Origin: Antedon mediterranea
Lineage: Eukaryota > Echinodermata > Crinoidea > Comatulida > Antedonidae
DNA: 64,000 nt
Direction of reading: 5' to 3'
Assembly: GCF_964355755.1 (NCBI RefSeq)
Contig: NC_092673.1
Location: 26,605,001-26,669,000 of the forward strand
Part shown: positions 50,101 to 56,240 of the stretch, one piece after another
How positions within the stretch are numbered: the first letter of the stretch is position 1
Layout of the letters: the number at the start of each line of letters is the position of its first letter
Made by a program: the position numbers and the translations under genes
Notes under the pieces: model-generated
Told to the model about the DNA's origin: nothing
What the model saw: the letters and a program-made list of their open reading frames with translations, nothing else
The model's database searches: none

Positions 50101-52036
50101 ACTTTTTTCCCTAATAAATTTGTCTTAGTGAAGAGAGCTACAACCTGAAGATAAAATATAAATTATATACGCTAGCAAGCATGAGTGCATAGTTAATTAC
50201 AACTTTTATCTGTTATCTTGAAGAGTAACTGCGACATTAACATGTCTCCTATGTGTTCCTGCTGTGTGCTTTCAGCTATAACTCTTAAATCATCTGTGAC
50301 GACATCTAAAATCACTTTTTTTCAAAACCATTTGGCTTGAACAAACATTAATTGTAAAGCTTTACGAGAAATCTTTAAACTATTAGTAAAATCAAATGAA
50401 TAAACAAAAGGGCACGATGTATTCATTGGTAGGCAATGACATGTTCTAAATCTGTCAATTGTATCAACGACCTTGGAAACACGTATGTGTATTTGTTTTA
50501 CATTCAACATTCGTTTTAGCGTGTTGGTTATTGCCTCATGGATAGCATGTTCTAAAATAAAATGTTATTTTATATTATTTTCTGATTGCTAAAGTTCACC
50601 AACTTTTTCTATCAAACTTGATAATGCGATAGGGACTGGACTGATGTATGCCTCTACACTAATAACAAAGTGCTAGTATATTTTTCATGGTTGAACAAAT
50701 TCTACGATGGATATTTTAAAAGGGTGTAATTACATTCCAACACCACTTTTAACTGTTATCACCACAATGACATTTTCGCCGGGTTTTTAATCTGCTAATA
50801 AAAAACGGTATTTTTGTTTGAGTACACATTTGCTGTTAAGAAAGTAATTTATTTCCACAATTTGGTAAAAAGCAGGCCCTTTACAATTACCATGAATTGT
50901 CTGTTGCCTTTGATGTTAACATTAACAGGATAGTTACTGGGTTTAACGATAATGTGTTTATATGTTGGGCAATAATTAAAATAATCCTTTTCTAACATTA
51001 CGACTTAACTTTATATACATATATACACCAAACAAAATTTAAAATGTTCAATAATTCAACACAAAGCTTCTAAATTCAAGATGTTCATTTTATGTGTTGA
51101 TGAACCAACTAATATTTGGCCAAAAGGTCAAGAACCAAAGGCCAAGAAAAATCCAGAATATCCAAAATGTTAGAAAAAAACAAAATAGGTTGTTGCTATT
51201 ATGCTGCAAGGTTTTATGGTAGAAAAGTTGCTTAAAAAGTCTTATAAATCTTCTCTTTAACTCATACTTGAAAACGCATCTTAGTAATTATGCATAATAT
51301 ACAAGTTTACCAGCTTATGGTAAAGTTGACAAACCAACAACTGGAAAACCTTGAAAAGAAGCCTCCCATTTTCGAGGTTTTACGGTATGATCTTAATCTC
51401 AGTGGGAGATAAAAATACGACTAGAGGGTACAGTGCATACTTCCGCCTACATTATGATAGTTTTTTTGCGGGTTGTGACCTTGACATTTTACCGTGCCCC
51501 TTCAAAATTGTACGCTGTTGAGATTTTTTGCCATAGTTCATTCTATTTTATTCTTCGATTTTGATAAAAGCCTCTAGGCTGGGTAAAACACAAACTTAGG
51601 AATAAGTAAATAACGACATAAGCTAGTATATATGATTTCTGTACATTTATTACTATCTGTTTTATTGTAATTTGTGTATGTTTAAGGGTTCCCACTAGTC
51701 AGTGATTTAGTTCACTTTTGGTTTTCCCTGTCTCATGATTCTCGGTTATCTTATTATTTGTACCATTATACTGTACTTGTGTTATTGAGACGAATACACG
51801 TAATAAAATAATTATATTAAAACAATAATTATACACCCATGAAGTTTGTGCCTGTATATTATGTTGCAGGAATAGAGCAAAGTGTAAAAACAACTACTTA
51901 CAACAATTAGGTTCCAGAGGCGTGCTGCTTCTGCCACAGGTGTGGACACACTGCTACACCCCGACAACAGCATCAACATCTGAGGCTTATCATAAAGTAA
52001 CTTATAAAAGATATTCGTTCCAATTCCTGGGTTACA
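7859..52036 (-). CDS. GABBR1: GABA-B receptor subunit 1-like gene, 16 exons, 5' end outside window
   Basis: Class C G-protein-coupled receptor subunit that binds GABA at the plasma membrane and signals through Gi/o as a heterodimer with GABBR2. Joining 16 exons gives 2346 nt: 781 residues and a stop, with every intron GT-AG and every junction in frame. The order is: C-terminal two thirds of the Venus-flytrap ligand domain (about residues 1-360), seven membrane segments (about 370-645), coiled coil (about 660-710) and a Ser-rich tail. Subunit 1 is favoured over subunit 2 by [30 protein letters not shown] and FVPK. Human GABBR1b contacts S130, G151, S153, H170, Y250 and W278 fall on S28, G49, S51, H68, Y148 and W176 with identical spacing; E349 matches E248 after a one-residue shift. 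Exons upstream of the CDPG-like start were not found and should lie above 64000. No promoter is in view. Confidence 0.95.
8437..8571 (-). CDS. GABBR1: GABBR1-like exon o: cytoplasmic tail, start of coiled coil
   Basis: Forty-five codons, [20 protein letters not shown] to IKRQIAE, acceptor TCTTGACAG, donor GTAATA, phase 0 at both ends. The sequence itself is poorly conserved, but its position after FVPK, its frame and the heptad-like [19 protein letters not shown] agree with the human tail segment EKSRLLEKENRELEKIIAE. This is the start of the coiled coil that pairs with subunit 2. Confidence 0.88.
9845..11747. repeat. Satellite array 1 (86-bp units with 21-bp subrepeats)
   Basis: The basic unit runs ATCCATTTGATTGTGCTACC, then one to several 21-bp subrepeats of the form ATCCATTTGAAAGAATGTGCT, then ACCCGATAATCCGTATAGAA and TAATGTACAGTACTAT. 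Subrepeat number varies, giving a higher-order pattern. Some units carry GGCCTA or GGCTA insertions at TA. Confidence 0.95.
12656..13233. repeat. Satellite array 2, left part of inner copy
   Basis: Same unit and subrepeats as array 1. It is cut by the Tc1/mariner-like element at a TA within the unit and resumes at 15363. Confidence 0.95.
13234..15362. mobile_element. Tc1/mariner-like element, TA target duplication
   Basis: Ends CAGTACTGACTACA and inverted TGTAGTCAGTACTG; the similarity continues through about 25 bp. TA at 13232-13233 and 15363-15364 flank it, and removing the element with one TA restores the satellite sequence GTACAGTACTATATCC exactly. No transposase frame is evident over its 2129 bp, so it is decayed or non-autonomous. 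It contains two diverged copies of a TTTTACCATTYCCCGTC motif near 14212 and 14413. Confidence 0.75.
13573..13910. mobile_element. Nested MITE with about 47-bp inverted ends
   Basis: Ends TGCACTTGTCAATTGTATGA and its complement; the arms continue through ACGACCCCCGGGAGAGGTG with one mismatch. The interior repeats TGACGCACC in both orientations many times. It lies inside the TA-flanked element. The palindromic TGCA at the tips makes the target duplication ambiguous. Confidence 0.85.
15363..18010. repeat. Satellite array 3, right part of inner copy
   Basis: Continuation of array 2, about 2.6 kb. Its last units match the last units of array 1 in detail, including a shared AAATAGGCCTAATGTG variant near 17745 (array 1 near 11511), so the two arrays share descent beyond the single repeat unit. 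Confidence 0.95.
20133..20485. other. Intron 14 remainder next to exon n
   Basis: Unique AT-rich intron sequence. A TTAAGGGGACACTCTC fragment near 20262 resembles other short dispersed GTCCCCTTAA pieces in the window. Confidence 0.5.
20486..20614 (-). CDS. GABBR1: GABBR1-like exon n: membrane segments 6 and 7
   Basis: Forty-three codons, [20 protein letters not shown] to GVIFVPK; acceptor TTTCCAG, donor GTAATG, phase 0 at both ends. [19 protein letters not shown] aligns with human ITAPVTMILSSQQDAAFAF, and FVPK closes segment 7 as in all GABA-B receptors. The next intron, 11.9 kb, holds the nested transposons. Confidence 0.96.
20801..21377 (+). mobile_element. 3' end of a non-LTR retrotransposon (inferred)
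   Basis: A 63-residue open frame (20801-20992, [20 protein letters not shown]) is followed by about 370 bp without a frame and an (ATT)n tail after AATAAATT. A short W/L/ILG-type C-terminal segment with a microsatellite tail is what 5'-truncated RTE/CR1-like elements leave. Upstream of the ATG the frame is closed by TAA, so the copy is truncated or broken. It lies in intron 13, antisense to the receptor gene. Confidence 0.5.
21400..21482. repeat. 41-bp tandem duplication
   Basis: Two adjacent copies of TAGTTACTGCAGTAACTGCA followed by GTAAACAATATTGATCCCTA. The CTGCAGTAACTGCAG core is palindromic. It lies 20 bp from exon m on its donor side. Confidence 0.9.
21502..21629 (-). CDS. GABBR1: GABBR1-like exon m: membrane segment 5 and inner loop 3
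   Basis: Two bases plus 42 codons, [20 protein letters not shown] to MAIYNVV; acceptor TTTGCAG, donor [25 protein letters not shown] aligns with human FLAYETKSVSTEKINDHRA; inner loop 3 is strongly conserved. Phase 0 out. Confidence 0.95.
22138..22405 (-). mobile_element. Retroelement 3' end, minus strand
   Basis: Read on the minus strand it includes TTAATGGTGACGTTTGGTCA, CTGTAGGGTGATGATGAAAT and an A/T-rich tail. The same block occurs on the plus strand at 57738-57885. A shared, tail-ended block in two places points to retroposition; the family is not identified. Confidence 0.55.
22499..22697 (-). CDS. GABBR1: GABBR1-like exon l: membrane segment 4 and outer loop 2
   Basis: Sixty-six codons plus one base, from [20 protein letters not shown] to LKIWL; acceptor CCTTACAG, donor [16 protein letters not shown] matches human LAIWQIVDPL, and C552 (LEMCES) is the loop-2 cysteine. 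The 3' splice site that starts this exon is the first of a series of tandem copies lying upstream of it (22698-23060). Confidence 0.95.
22698..23060 (-). repeat. Tandem repeat copying the exon l 3' splice site
   Basis: The unit of about 80-95 bp begins at the acceptor itself. On the minus strand TTTGTATCCTTACAG is the authentic site ending at 22698. The same TATCCTTACAG recurs with AG at 22781-22782, 22864-22865 and 23045-23046, and as a TATCCTTAAAG variant near 22952. The intron has thus gained up to four further acceptor-like sites. Confidence 0.85.
23166..23290. repeat. Dispersed TGGTTCCCACT / CCAATCACAAG element fragment
   Basis: Contains CTTGGTTCCCACTAAGATGT, GAATTGACCAATCACAAGCA and, shortly after, an inverted GGTTGGTCAATTCGC. 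Related sequences occur at 38567-38700 and 55316-55470. It looks like one end of a MITE, the other end being lost. Confidence 0.5.
23511..23651 (-). CDS. GABBR1: GABBR1-like exon k: membrane segment 3 and inner loop 2
   Basis: Forty-seven codons from [20 protein letters not shown] to TKRRKVSVE, acceptor TTTGACAG, donor GTAAAT, phase 0 at both ends. [18 protein letters not shown] aligns with human LGFSLGYGSMFTKIWWVH. The basic stretch [14 protein letters not shown] is inner loop 2, where class C receptors contact the G protein. Confidence 0.95.
23718..23822. mobile_element. AGCTCTGTCTACAC MITE, copy 2
   Basis: Ends AAGCTCTACCTACACTATCA and AGTTTGATAGTGTAGACAGA, flanked on both sides by TTAA-like sequence. 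It lies in the 245-bp intron between exons j and k, filling much of it. Confidence 0.85.
23897..24032 (-). CDS. GABBR1: GABBR1-like exon j: membrane segment 2 and first outer loop
   Basis: One base plus 45 codons: [17 protein letters not shown] to VQVPRVCQ, acceptor TTTTTACAG, donor GTGTGT. It aligns with human YIQNSQPNLNNLTAVGC onwards, including GLD at the outer end of segment 2. C447 (RVCQ) is the conserved loop-1 cysteine expected to pair with C552 in loop 2. Confidence 0.95.
24402..24552 (-). CDS. GABBR1: GABBR1-like exon i: membrane segment 1
   Basis: Two bases, 49 codons and two bases: [16 protein letters not shown] to [10 protein letters not shown], acceptor AATTTCAG, donor GTAAGA. 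The hydrophobic run [20 protein letters not shown] is membrane segment 1, and FNILYSH matches human FNIYNSH at its inner end. The split glutamine codon CA|A joins the next exon. Confidence 0.95.
24934..25014 (-). CDS. GABBR1: GABBR1-like exon h: last flytrap strand
   Basis: Two bases, 26 codons and one base: (N)[18 protein letters not shown] to HGKATWP, acceptor TTTTTAG, donor GTAAGA. Human has GGSYKKIGYYDSTKDDLSW here. It completes the ligand domain and joins the linker to the first membrane segment. A 381-bp intron follows. Confidence 0.93.
27535..27765 (-). pseudogene. Remnant of transposon-encoded protein with GWALK motif
   Basis: The 76-residue frame contains [15 protein letters not shown] followed by a disrupted continuation. 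From memory, GWALK followed by a basic patch and RF(S/T) is common near the C-terminus of repeated invertebrate transposon proteins, after which an intact copy would continue with a zinc-finger-free helical region. That comparison is not verified. The frame ends early, so it is called broken. Confidence 0.45.
28008..28596 (-). pseudogene. Transposase or accessory protein remnant inside Kolobok-like element
   Basis: Two overlapping minus-strand frames cover this stretch: a 175-residue frame containing [20 protein letters not shown] and ending at 28069, and a second ending at 28008 with [20 protein letters not shown]. The second frame looks more protein-like over the overlap, suggesting a frameshift. 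I do not recognise the family with certainty. The link to the transposon rests on position between the inverted repeats. Confidence 0.45.
29540..29603 (-). CDS. GABBR1: GABBR1-like exon g: short flytrap exon
   Basis: Twenty-one codons plus one base ([21 protein letters not shown]), acceptor TTGTCACAG, donor GTAAGA, leaving phase 1. It aligns with human [20 protein letters not shown]. Its small size makes it easy to miss, but without it the frame between the flanking exons would break. The 4.5-kb intron that follows contains the Kolobok-like transposon. Confidence 0.93.
29604..31556. other. Intron 6; no recognised element
   Basis: AT-rich intron sequence, including TACTGCAGTTACTGCAG near 30719, which resembles the repeat beside exon m. 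No exon, element end or RNA gene was recognised. Confidence 0.55.
31557..31674 (-). CDS. GABBR1: GABBR1-like exon f: end of flytrap lobe 2
   Basis: One base completing a lysine plus 39 codons, from [19 protein letters not shown] to SSRFKGLS; acceptor TCGTAG, donor GTAAAC, phase 0 out. [16 protein letters not shown] matches human DQIYRAMNSSSFEGVS. The linker before it (TSNKLAERG) replaces the glycine-rich human loop, the most variable part of the domain. Confidence 0.93.
31675..32922. other. Intron 5, AT-rich part
   Basis: No structured element was recognised. TACAGTA and TACTGTA heptamers are frequent (near 31981, 32145, 32206, 32520 and 32750). Confidence 0.5.
32923..33036. mobile_element. 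AGCTCTGTCTACAC MITE, copy 3
   Basis: Starts AAAGCTCTGTCTACACTATC, ends TTTGATAGTGTAGGCAAGGC, with the family interior GTGATGATATGAAATCATCA and ATGTCTATATATGGGCACAT. It lies 28 bp from exon e on its donor side. Confidence 0.85.
33064..33191 (-). CDS. GABBR1: GABBR1-like exon e: flytrap lobe 2
   Basis: Forty-two codons plus two bases, from NAEMFKERM to MALN and the split lysine codon AA|G; acceptor TTTTCAG, donor GTAAGA, leaving phase 2. [21 protein letters not shown] aligns with human [21 protein letters not shown]. The glutamate (residue 248) corresponds to human E349, which binds the GABA amine. The exon is four residues or so shorter in its first half than human, consistent with a loop difference. 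Confidence 0.95.
33457..33648 (-). CDS. GABBR1: GABBR1-like exon d: flytrap lobe 2, ligand tryptophan
   Basis: Sixty-four codons from [19 protein letters not shown] to SISGM, acceptor CTCTCTAG, donor GTAAGG, phase 0 at both ends. [12 protein letters not shown] is nearly identical to human WFLIGWYADNWF and contains W176, equal to human W278. [11 protein letters not shown] keeps the NCT glycosylation sequon and the cysteine of the family. A short 265-bp intron follows. Confidence 0.97.
33793..34690. mobile_element. Harbinger-like element with TTA target duplication
   Basis: Ends TGCCCGTATTCTTAAACC and inverted CGCCCGTATTCTTAAACC, continuing through TTTAGTCGTAGTTCGA, flanked by TTA at 33790-33792 and 34691-34693. 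Three-base TTA duplication is typical of PIF/Harbinger. The interior near 34140-34280 is less AT-rich and has a short open stretch ([20 protein letters not shown]), possibly a scrap of an element protein. It is 898 bp long, in intron 3. Confidence 0.65.
34881..35048 (-). CDS. GABBR1: GABBR1-like exon c: flytrap lobe 2
   Basis: Fifty-six codons from [16 protein letters not shown] to ARKVFCE, acceptor TTCTAAG, donor GTAAAC, phase 0 at both ends. SRQSFLTDP matches human FRQSFFSDP, and [10 protein letters not shown] carries the tyrosine (residue 148) equal to human Y250, which stacks on the ligand. The final CE continues into the next exon as it does in human (VFCEVYKE). Confidence 0.96.
35598..37972 (+). 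repeat. Duplicated block of 37-bp minisatellite
   Basis: A leader of about 328 bp starting GTGAGCAATGACATTATTTA occurs at 35598 and again at 36551. Each leader is followed by an array of a 37-bp unit (CCATCCCACCTCCAACTGAA, GACCACTCAAACTAAGA): 35926-36549 and 36878-37972. Variants CTCAAA and CTTAAA alternate irregularly. The units abut without spacers. It fills most of intron 2 and has no sign of coding. Confidence 0.95.
38567..38700. repeat. Dispersed TGGTTC...GAGAACCA element
   Basis: Opens GAACTTGGTTCC and closes GTGAGAACCATGG, with internal TGTCCAATCACAG and inverted GCTTGTGATTGGTCC. Ends and interior are both roughly inverted, as in a MITE; it resembles loci at 23166 and 55316. It lies 168 bp from exon b. 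Confidence 0.55.
38868..39038 (-). CDS. GABBR1: GABBR1-like exon b: flytrap hinge and GABA contacts
   Basis: Fifty-seven codons from [14 protein letters not shown] to QEVFTS, between the acceptor TTTCTACAG and the donor GTAAGG, phase 0 at both ends. It encodes the G49/S51 and H68 positions equal to human G151/S153 and H170, which hold the GABA carboxylate. The motif [17 protein letters not shown] aligns with human WKKIATIQQTTEVFTS. It is separated from the previous exon by a 12.9-kb intron. Confidence 0.96.
39039..43014. other. Intron 1, distal part; no recognised element
   Basis: Contains ATTG microsatellite at about 39147-39163 and AT-rich sequence. Open frames here are short and show no recognisable similarity. 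No exon fitting the receptor was expected or seen. Confidence 0.55.
43015..43256. mobile_element. AGCTCTGTCTACAC MITE, copy 4, rearranged
   Basis: Left end AGATCTGTTTACACTATCAA and right end ACTAGTTTGATAGTGTAGAG. The interior holds three tandem copies of ACCATATTTGGGCACATCACT-type sequence, and the right tip is duplicated together with GTGCTAGGAATGCTTTAGCT (43171 and 43263). Confidence 0.7.
44083..44345 (+). mobile_element. Possible Penelope-like element remnant
   Basis: TGATGAAGGGCTAGTGTTGC followed by CCGAAAGCTCTGCTAACTTT resembles the terminal hairpin-type sequence I associate with Penelope-like retroelements in invertebrate genomes. No reverse transcriptase or GIY-YIG frame is present, so this is tentative. 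Confidence 0.3.
44640..44843 (-). mobile_element. tRNA-derived SINE
   Basis: On the minus strand the head reads GGAGCTGTAGCTTAGTGG (A box TAGCTTAGTGG at 44823-44833) and then GGTTTCAATTC (B box, 44780-44790), spaced as in a tRNA. It is followed by an unrelated body and the tail GGCGAGTTACTCG. The tail recurs alone near 56190-56240 and a worn head near 59664. A working tRNA is unlikely because no acceptor stem closes around it. Confidence 0.7.
44844..47950. other. Intron 1, middle part
   Basis: No element was defined. A run of loosely repeated ACATGTAACA/TGTTGGAACAC words occurs at 45150-45280. A 74-bp near-duplicate, GATGATGGTTCACACCCAAC, starts at 46318 and at 46378. Confidence 0.5.
47950..48430. 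repeat. Diverged tandem repeat, about 35-60 bp
   Basis: Repeats GTTGACAATAATGTGTACTT then TACAGAACTAGATCT about ten times with many substitutions and deletions. A longer sub-block (GAAATAGAACTGTTGACAT through ACCAGATCTACAG) occurs twice, at 48106 and 48210. Confidence 0.8.
48431..49597. other. Intron 1; no recognised element
   Basis: AT-rich. An open frame at 48741-48995 (84 residues, plus strand) has no recognisable domain and is antisense within the intron; I treat it as chance. Confidence 0.5.
49598..49900. mobile_element. AGCTCTGTCTACAC MITE, copies 5a and 5b, head to head
   Basis: A full copy (49600-49764, ends AAGCTCTGTCTACACTATCA and GCGTAGACAGAGCTTTA) is followed directly by a second, inverted partial copy ending TTTGATAGTGTAGACAGAGC at 49897. 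The two interiors (ATATGGGCACATCA and TATGGACATGATGATGTCAT) are complementary, so the whole block can fold back. Confidence 0.85.
51686..51815 (+). mobile_element. LINE/SINE 3' end, GGGTTCCC type
   Basis: AAGGGTTCCCACTAGTCAGT is followed by GTTCACTTTTGG, TTTCCCTGTCTCATG and TTATTGAGACGAATA. A related sequence lies at 54750-54870. The shared order of words and the A-rich end suggest 3' ends of one retroelement family. Confidence 0.5.
51902..52036 (-). CDS. GABBR1: GABBR1-like exon a (first in window): flytrap lobe 1
   Basis: Forty-five codons, starting after TTTATAG with [16 protein letters not shown] and ending LWNLIV before the donor GTAAGT. Human GABBR1 has CDPGQATKYLYELLYN at the same place. 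The segment [20 protein letters not shown] is close to human and holds the GABA-contact serine (residue 28 of the joined protein). Phase 0 at both ends. The exon upstream, which would carry the GGW motif and the tryptophan that also contacts GABA, is not in the window. Confidence 0.95.
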
Positions 52037-53204
52037 CTATAAAGAAAGAAAATTAAATTTGTTAGCAAAGTTGCACAGAATTGTAAAAAGTTTGATTTTA
52101 TTCAGATAGTTGTAACAAATATAGTTATTTTATTTAAATAAAAATCTTTATTCCTTTTCACTTACCAAAAAGAAAAGTTTATTACTGGGTTCAAACGCTT
52201 TTAAGTTTTTAAGGAAATAAAATTCCTCAAAAACTGATATTAAATTTTAACTCTTTAACAAAAGGTCAGAATTTATTTATTATTTAATGTATTTATTTTA
52301 AATGGTATTTATTTTAAATGTTATAACTATTATGTGACATTAAAATGGCATACATCTTTAAATGGCAAAGAAGAGGAAATCTGTGAGAAAAAGTCGCACA
52401 AATGAGATCGAGAAGCTCGAAACCTTCTGTTTAATTGCAGATGATTTCACTTCTAACACTATTGATGAACTTAAACTTAGAAAACTGATGGCCCAACGCA
52501 AACAATCATTTGCAATTGTTTACAAAACTGTATGTTATTGCAAACAATATAGAGTAGCTAAATAAATAAGTTCAACGACGTTACAAATTATCGTAAATTA
52601 AAGCTTTAAGCCTAAGGCCTAATTTATTTATTGTTAAAATGTATTAACACTACAAGTAGGGAATTTAAAATGGCTCCCGTTGAAAACTGATAATAGTAAT
52701 TGTGATTATATTGGAATTACTAATAATCTATTTTGTAAAATTGAGTTATAGAATAATGTATTGACGACGCCATACTTAATCTGTCAAAAATCACATTTTC
52801 ATTGTTACATAAGTAGTATGTCACATGTCGGAAAACAAACAAAAGCAAATACATCTATTGAAAAGTTAATGACAAACCCTCAGACAACTAAAAGGAGCAA
52901 GAGGAATGATATGATGATATTGATGACTGAAGGGTAAAACATCAAATGACAGACTGTTTTCCATCTTCCAAATTGAAAACGTTAGTTTTCAGAAGTGCAA
53001 ATATTGAGATTTCTATCGTGAGAATTGTAAGCGCTGGTTTATTTGCATCATATAAATATCTACATTTTGCAATGCGGAAAAAATGCGCAACCAATCAAAA
53101 CTAAACAAAAATGTTTAAAAAATAGATTTAGCCTAAACTGACTTTAGGAAAAAATGAAATTCTTTATAAGTAATTCCTCCTGAAATGGATAATTAGGGAT
53201 AGGA
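52037..53204. other. Intron upstream of exon a; no gene recognised
   Basis: A 67-residue plus-strand frame at 52362-52565 (MAKKRKSVRKSRTNEIEKLE) is lysine-rich and without known similarity; its upstream sequence ATAACTATTATGTGACATTA belongs to a dispersed repeat also found near 24234 and 61388. I do not call it a gene. Confidence 0.5.
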
Positions 53205-53392
53205 TTAGAATGGGATTATTTTTAAGCATGGGATTATATTTGAGCATGGGATTATATTTAAGCATGGGGTTATATTTAAGCATGGGATTATATTAGAGCA
53301 TGGGGTTATATTTGAGCATGGGATTATATTAGAGCATGGGATTATACTTGAGCATGGGGTTATATAAAGCATGGAATTATACTTAAGCACAA
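53205..53392. repeat. 18-bp minisatellite
   Basis: About ten copies of GGGATTATATTTGAGCAT with AGAGC/AAGC variants. The unit is a multiple of three, so the minus frame stays open as a six-residue repeat; no coding is implied. Confidence 0.9.
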
Positions 53393-54169
53393 CCTAGTCC
53401 TCTATATTCTTTCAAGAGAAAGAATGACGTTAATCATTTGTATTGTATTCTGGAAATGAATTACAGCATTTTGGGTACACAAGGGGGTAGGGATGCAGAG
53501 AGAGTGGAAAAGTTGATTGAACTCAATTAGTGATCTACCTAATGATTTTATGCATATTTTTTTTTAAACAAATCTGTAATATTCACATAAAATGATCACT
53601 TTAGAATCTTAAAGGACAACGTAGCTTCACTTCAACAATGCAAATCCGTTTCATGATTATGGTTTTCACTATGTAAAGCTAATAATCATACAAGATTATA
53701 TTTCATGCAAAAAAACAGTGGCAAAGGCTTTTAGAATTCTTTGAATGATAGATAAAAGTGAGAGGTAAAGTATAACACATGTTCCTTTTGATATATAACT
53801 GTTTATTCAACAGCTAAGCTAAATATTTGTTATGCAACTTAAAATGCAAACCTTTGAAAGTTTATAACAGATGATGAATTACTAATACTGACATAAAGAG
53901 CAACCAAAATATAACAAGAAATATTTCTTACAAAAACGCTTATCATCTCACGATAACTACCGTCAACACATCTCAATATTTATCTGCAAATGTTGTCATA
54001 GACTCTTTTTTTCCAGACGTGCTTTGAGGTGTTTCCAAATACCTATTTTTTCAGCTGTAGTAAACCATAAGCTGCCGCATGGTAACTGTTTCCTTATGCT
54101 TCAGTTATTTTGAATATAACTGTTTAAAAGAGACGGTGCATAAACTTTTCCCATAGAGTAGGCCCTTAG

Positions 54170-54264
54170 TTCTGTATCTATCAAACTAGTTTGATGTCAT
54201 CTTGCCCATATATGGGAACACCACATTTTATCACAGAAGGTTTGATAGTGTAGACAGAGCTTAA
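54170..54264. mobile_element. AGCTCTGTCTACAC MITE, copy 6
   Basis: Left tip worn (AGTTCTGTATCTATCAAACT), right tip GATAGTGTAGACAGAGCTTA. The interior keeps GTCATCTTGCCCATATATGG. Shorter than other copies by an internal deletion. Confidence 0.75.
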
Positions 54265-54749
54265 GCTAAAGAATATTACTCTAAATTAGTAACGAAAATA
54301 TAATAATCCGAAGTAAATAATAAACTCGTAGGTCACAATATTCTAATAGTAACACAATATGGTTGTAACTTGTACTCTAATCATTTTTTTTAGACATGCT
54401 TCATATTTCGGTTGCAATATAATCGGTGTAATGAAATTCACATATTTAAACTTATTATAAACCTCTAAGCATAGGCCACTAACTCGTGAAATCTAACTTA
54501 TCAAAGTCTAAAATTACCTACTAAGCACGACAAATTAAAAAACAGTTAATTTATTTCTAATGGTACCTTATTAGCAGACAAAATAAAGAGAGTTCACTTT
54601 ACTAGTAACCTACATTACTATAAATCAACTGTTTTTATTCTTGAAATAAAAAAAAATTATTACATTTTTTACAACATTAATATAAGTTTGCCAGAAACCA
54701 TTTAACCTCTAATTCCTTTTTTTGACATTTGTGAATTAACAATAGATAG

Positions 54750-54870
54750 TGATTAAGTTCGCTTTTTAGGAATCCTGTCTCTGCCTGGTTTTGTGTGATG
54801 TTTTTCTTGTTCTTTGTCCACATTTTTTTTAAATTGTATTTTTATGGAGACAAAAATAAATGAAATGAAA
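54750..54870 (+). mobile_element. LINE/SINE 3' end, second copy
   Basis: GTGATTAAGTTCGCTTTT, then CCTGTCTCTGCCTGG and TTTATGGAGACAAAAATAAA with an A-rich tail. It shares word order with 51686-51815. The tail AAATAAATGAAATGAAAAAA fits a poorly templated LINE end. Confidence 0.5.
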
Positions 54871-55315
54871 AAAAAGAAACTATAATGTAATCTGCAATAG
54901 TAAGATTCAGCGTAATCAATTCGACACGTTTTTTAGAAAATGAAATCTGAACAGAAGCGACAAAAGACAACGGACCAATCAGAAGTTCCTACAAACAAGA
55001 GATTACGTTACATGTTTAACTTTCCAACGTTCTCAGGAGATAGGCTTCGATTATAGCCTTGAAATTTAAACCAAAAATTGCAACAGCGATAGAAAATATT
55101 CATAATCAAATTCCTGCATGAAAATAATTGACTTTCACCAAAACATACATATGAATGATAATTTCTTCTTTCTTTTTTTTAATATATTTATAACACTGAA
55201 TATTAATACTAGTGTTATGTACAAAGTCATTAAACTGTAAATTATGGTAATTTTAATTTACCATTATAATTAGAAATTCCATTCTGTTTTACGAAACACT
55301 TCCCTGATTTAGGGA

Positions 55316-55470
55316 CACATTACCAGAGGACGCAACACATTCACTCTGATATAAACGCAAAGACGAATGCACAGTACAAGTGAGTTGACTAATCACAAGT
55401 GACATTTTAAATGATCCTGTATGTTATGATTGGTCAAATTAGGATGCCACTGGTTCTCTTGTACCAAGGA
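55316..55470. repeat. Dispersed CCAATCACAAG element, third copy
   Basis: Contains GGACGCAACACATTCACT, GAGTTGACTAATCACAAGTG, inverted TATGATTGGTCAAATTAGGA and CCACTGGTTCTC at its right edge. It resembles the loci at 23166 and 38567. Confidence 0.45.
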
Positions 55471-56189
55471 AGAAGAGGGTGCTATAACTTTACGATTTTA
55501 TTTATATTATAGGTAAAATAGTTTAAAACTGTTCAAGTGAACTATCAAATACACTAACTCTTACAAAACAACCTATTGGTCGAGTAGCATATACTTAGGT
55601 TAATTATGGTTAAATATAATATTAGGGATTATAGATGTATCTCTTCTCTATTTTGTAGATTCATGTTGAGTTCAAATATTGACCTTAACCTAGAAATTGA
55701 AAAACTAGTGCTGTTCCAACGTACCACATTTAGTCAAATGAAAACACTGTACAATAAAGGCACCCATTAGCTTAATGCATTTGAAGCACACAAGTTGAAA
55801 TCTCGGTAGGGCAACTTTTCCTATTCTTGTTTGGTAGATATCTCATCTTTACTGATTAAACATTGGCAATGTCAGCAATACATCACTTTATAGTTTACAG
55901 TTTCCTTCCGCTAAGTAAAATTACGGTAATGCTTAAAACTTATTTTAATTGCGGTCTGTACAATTTATGGTCCATAAAATCTGTCTGAAATAAACAGTAC
56001 GATTTGTGATACATTTTTTTCAAGACCTGATGTGCATGAAATCTAATCTTGAATCACCTGGTGTGACCTACTCAGAAACTGCAATGTGTAGTTGCTTGGC
56101 CAATTTTCTATTATTTTAAAATAAAGAATATATTTGTGAAAAAGGGTTGCATTATTTCTAAATATTTTCTACTTTTGGAAATTTTTTAT

Positions 56190-56240
56190 TTTATACGCAT
56201 CTAACTGCTAGTAACTCGCCAAATACAGGATGGATAAACT
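56190..56240 (-). mobile_element. SINE tail fragment
   Basis: ATACGCATCTAACTGCTAGT and AACTCGCCA match the tail of the SINE at 44640 (ATACGCATCCAACAACGAGT, AACTCGCCA). No tRNA-like head is adjacent. Confidence 0.55.

Noticed and set aside
20486-52036. Assignment to GABBR2
   Set aside because: The ligand-domain motifs and the contact residues match subunit 1; GABBR2 lacks them at these positions.
52362-52565. 67-residue lysine-rich plus-strand frame
   Set aside because: It adjoins a dispersed repeat fragment and has no similarity or gene structure that I recognise.
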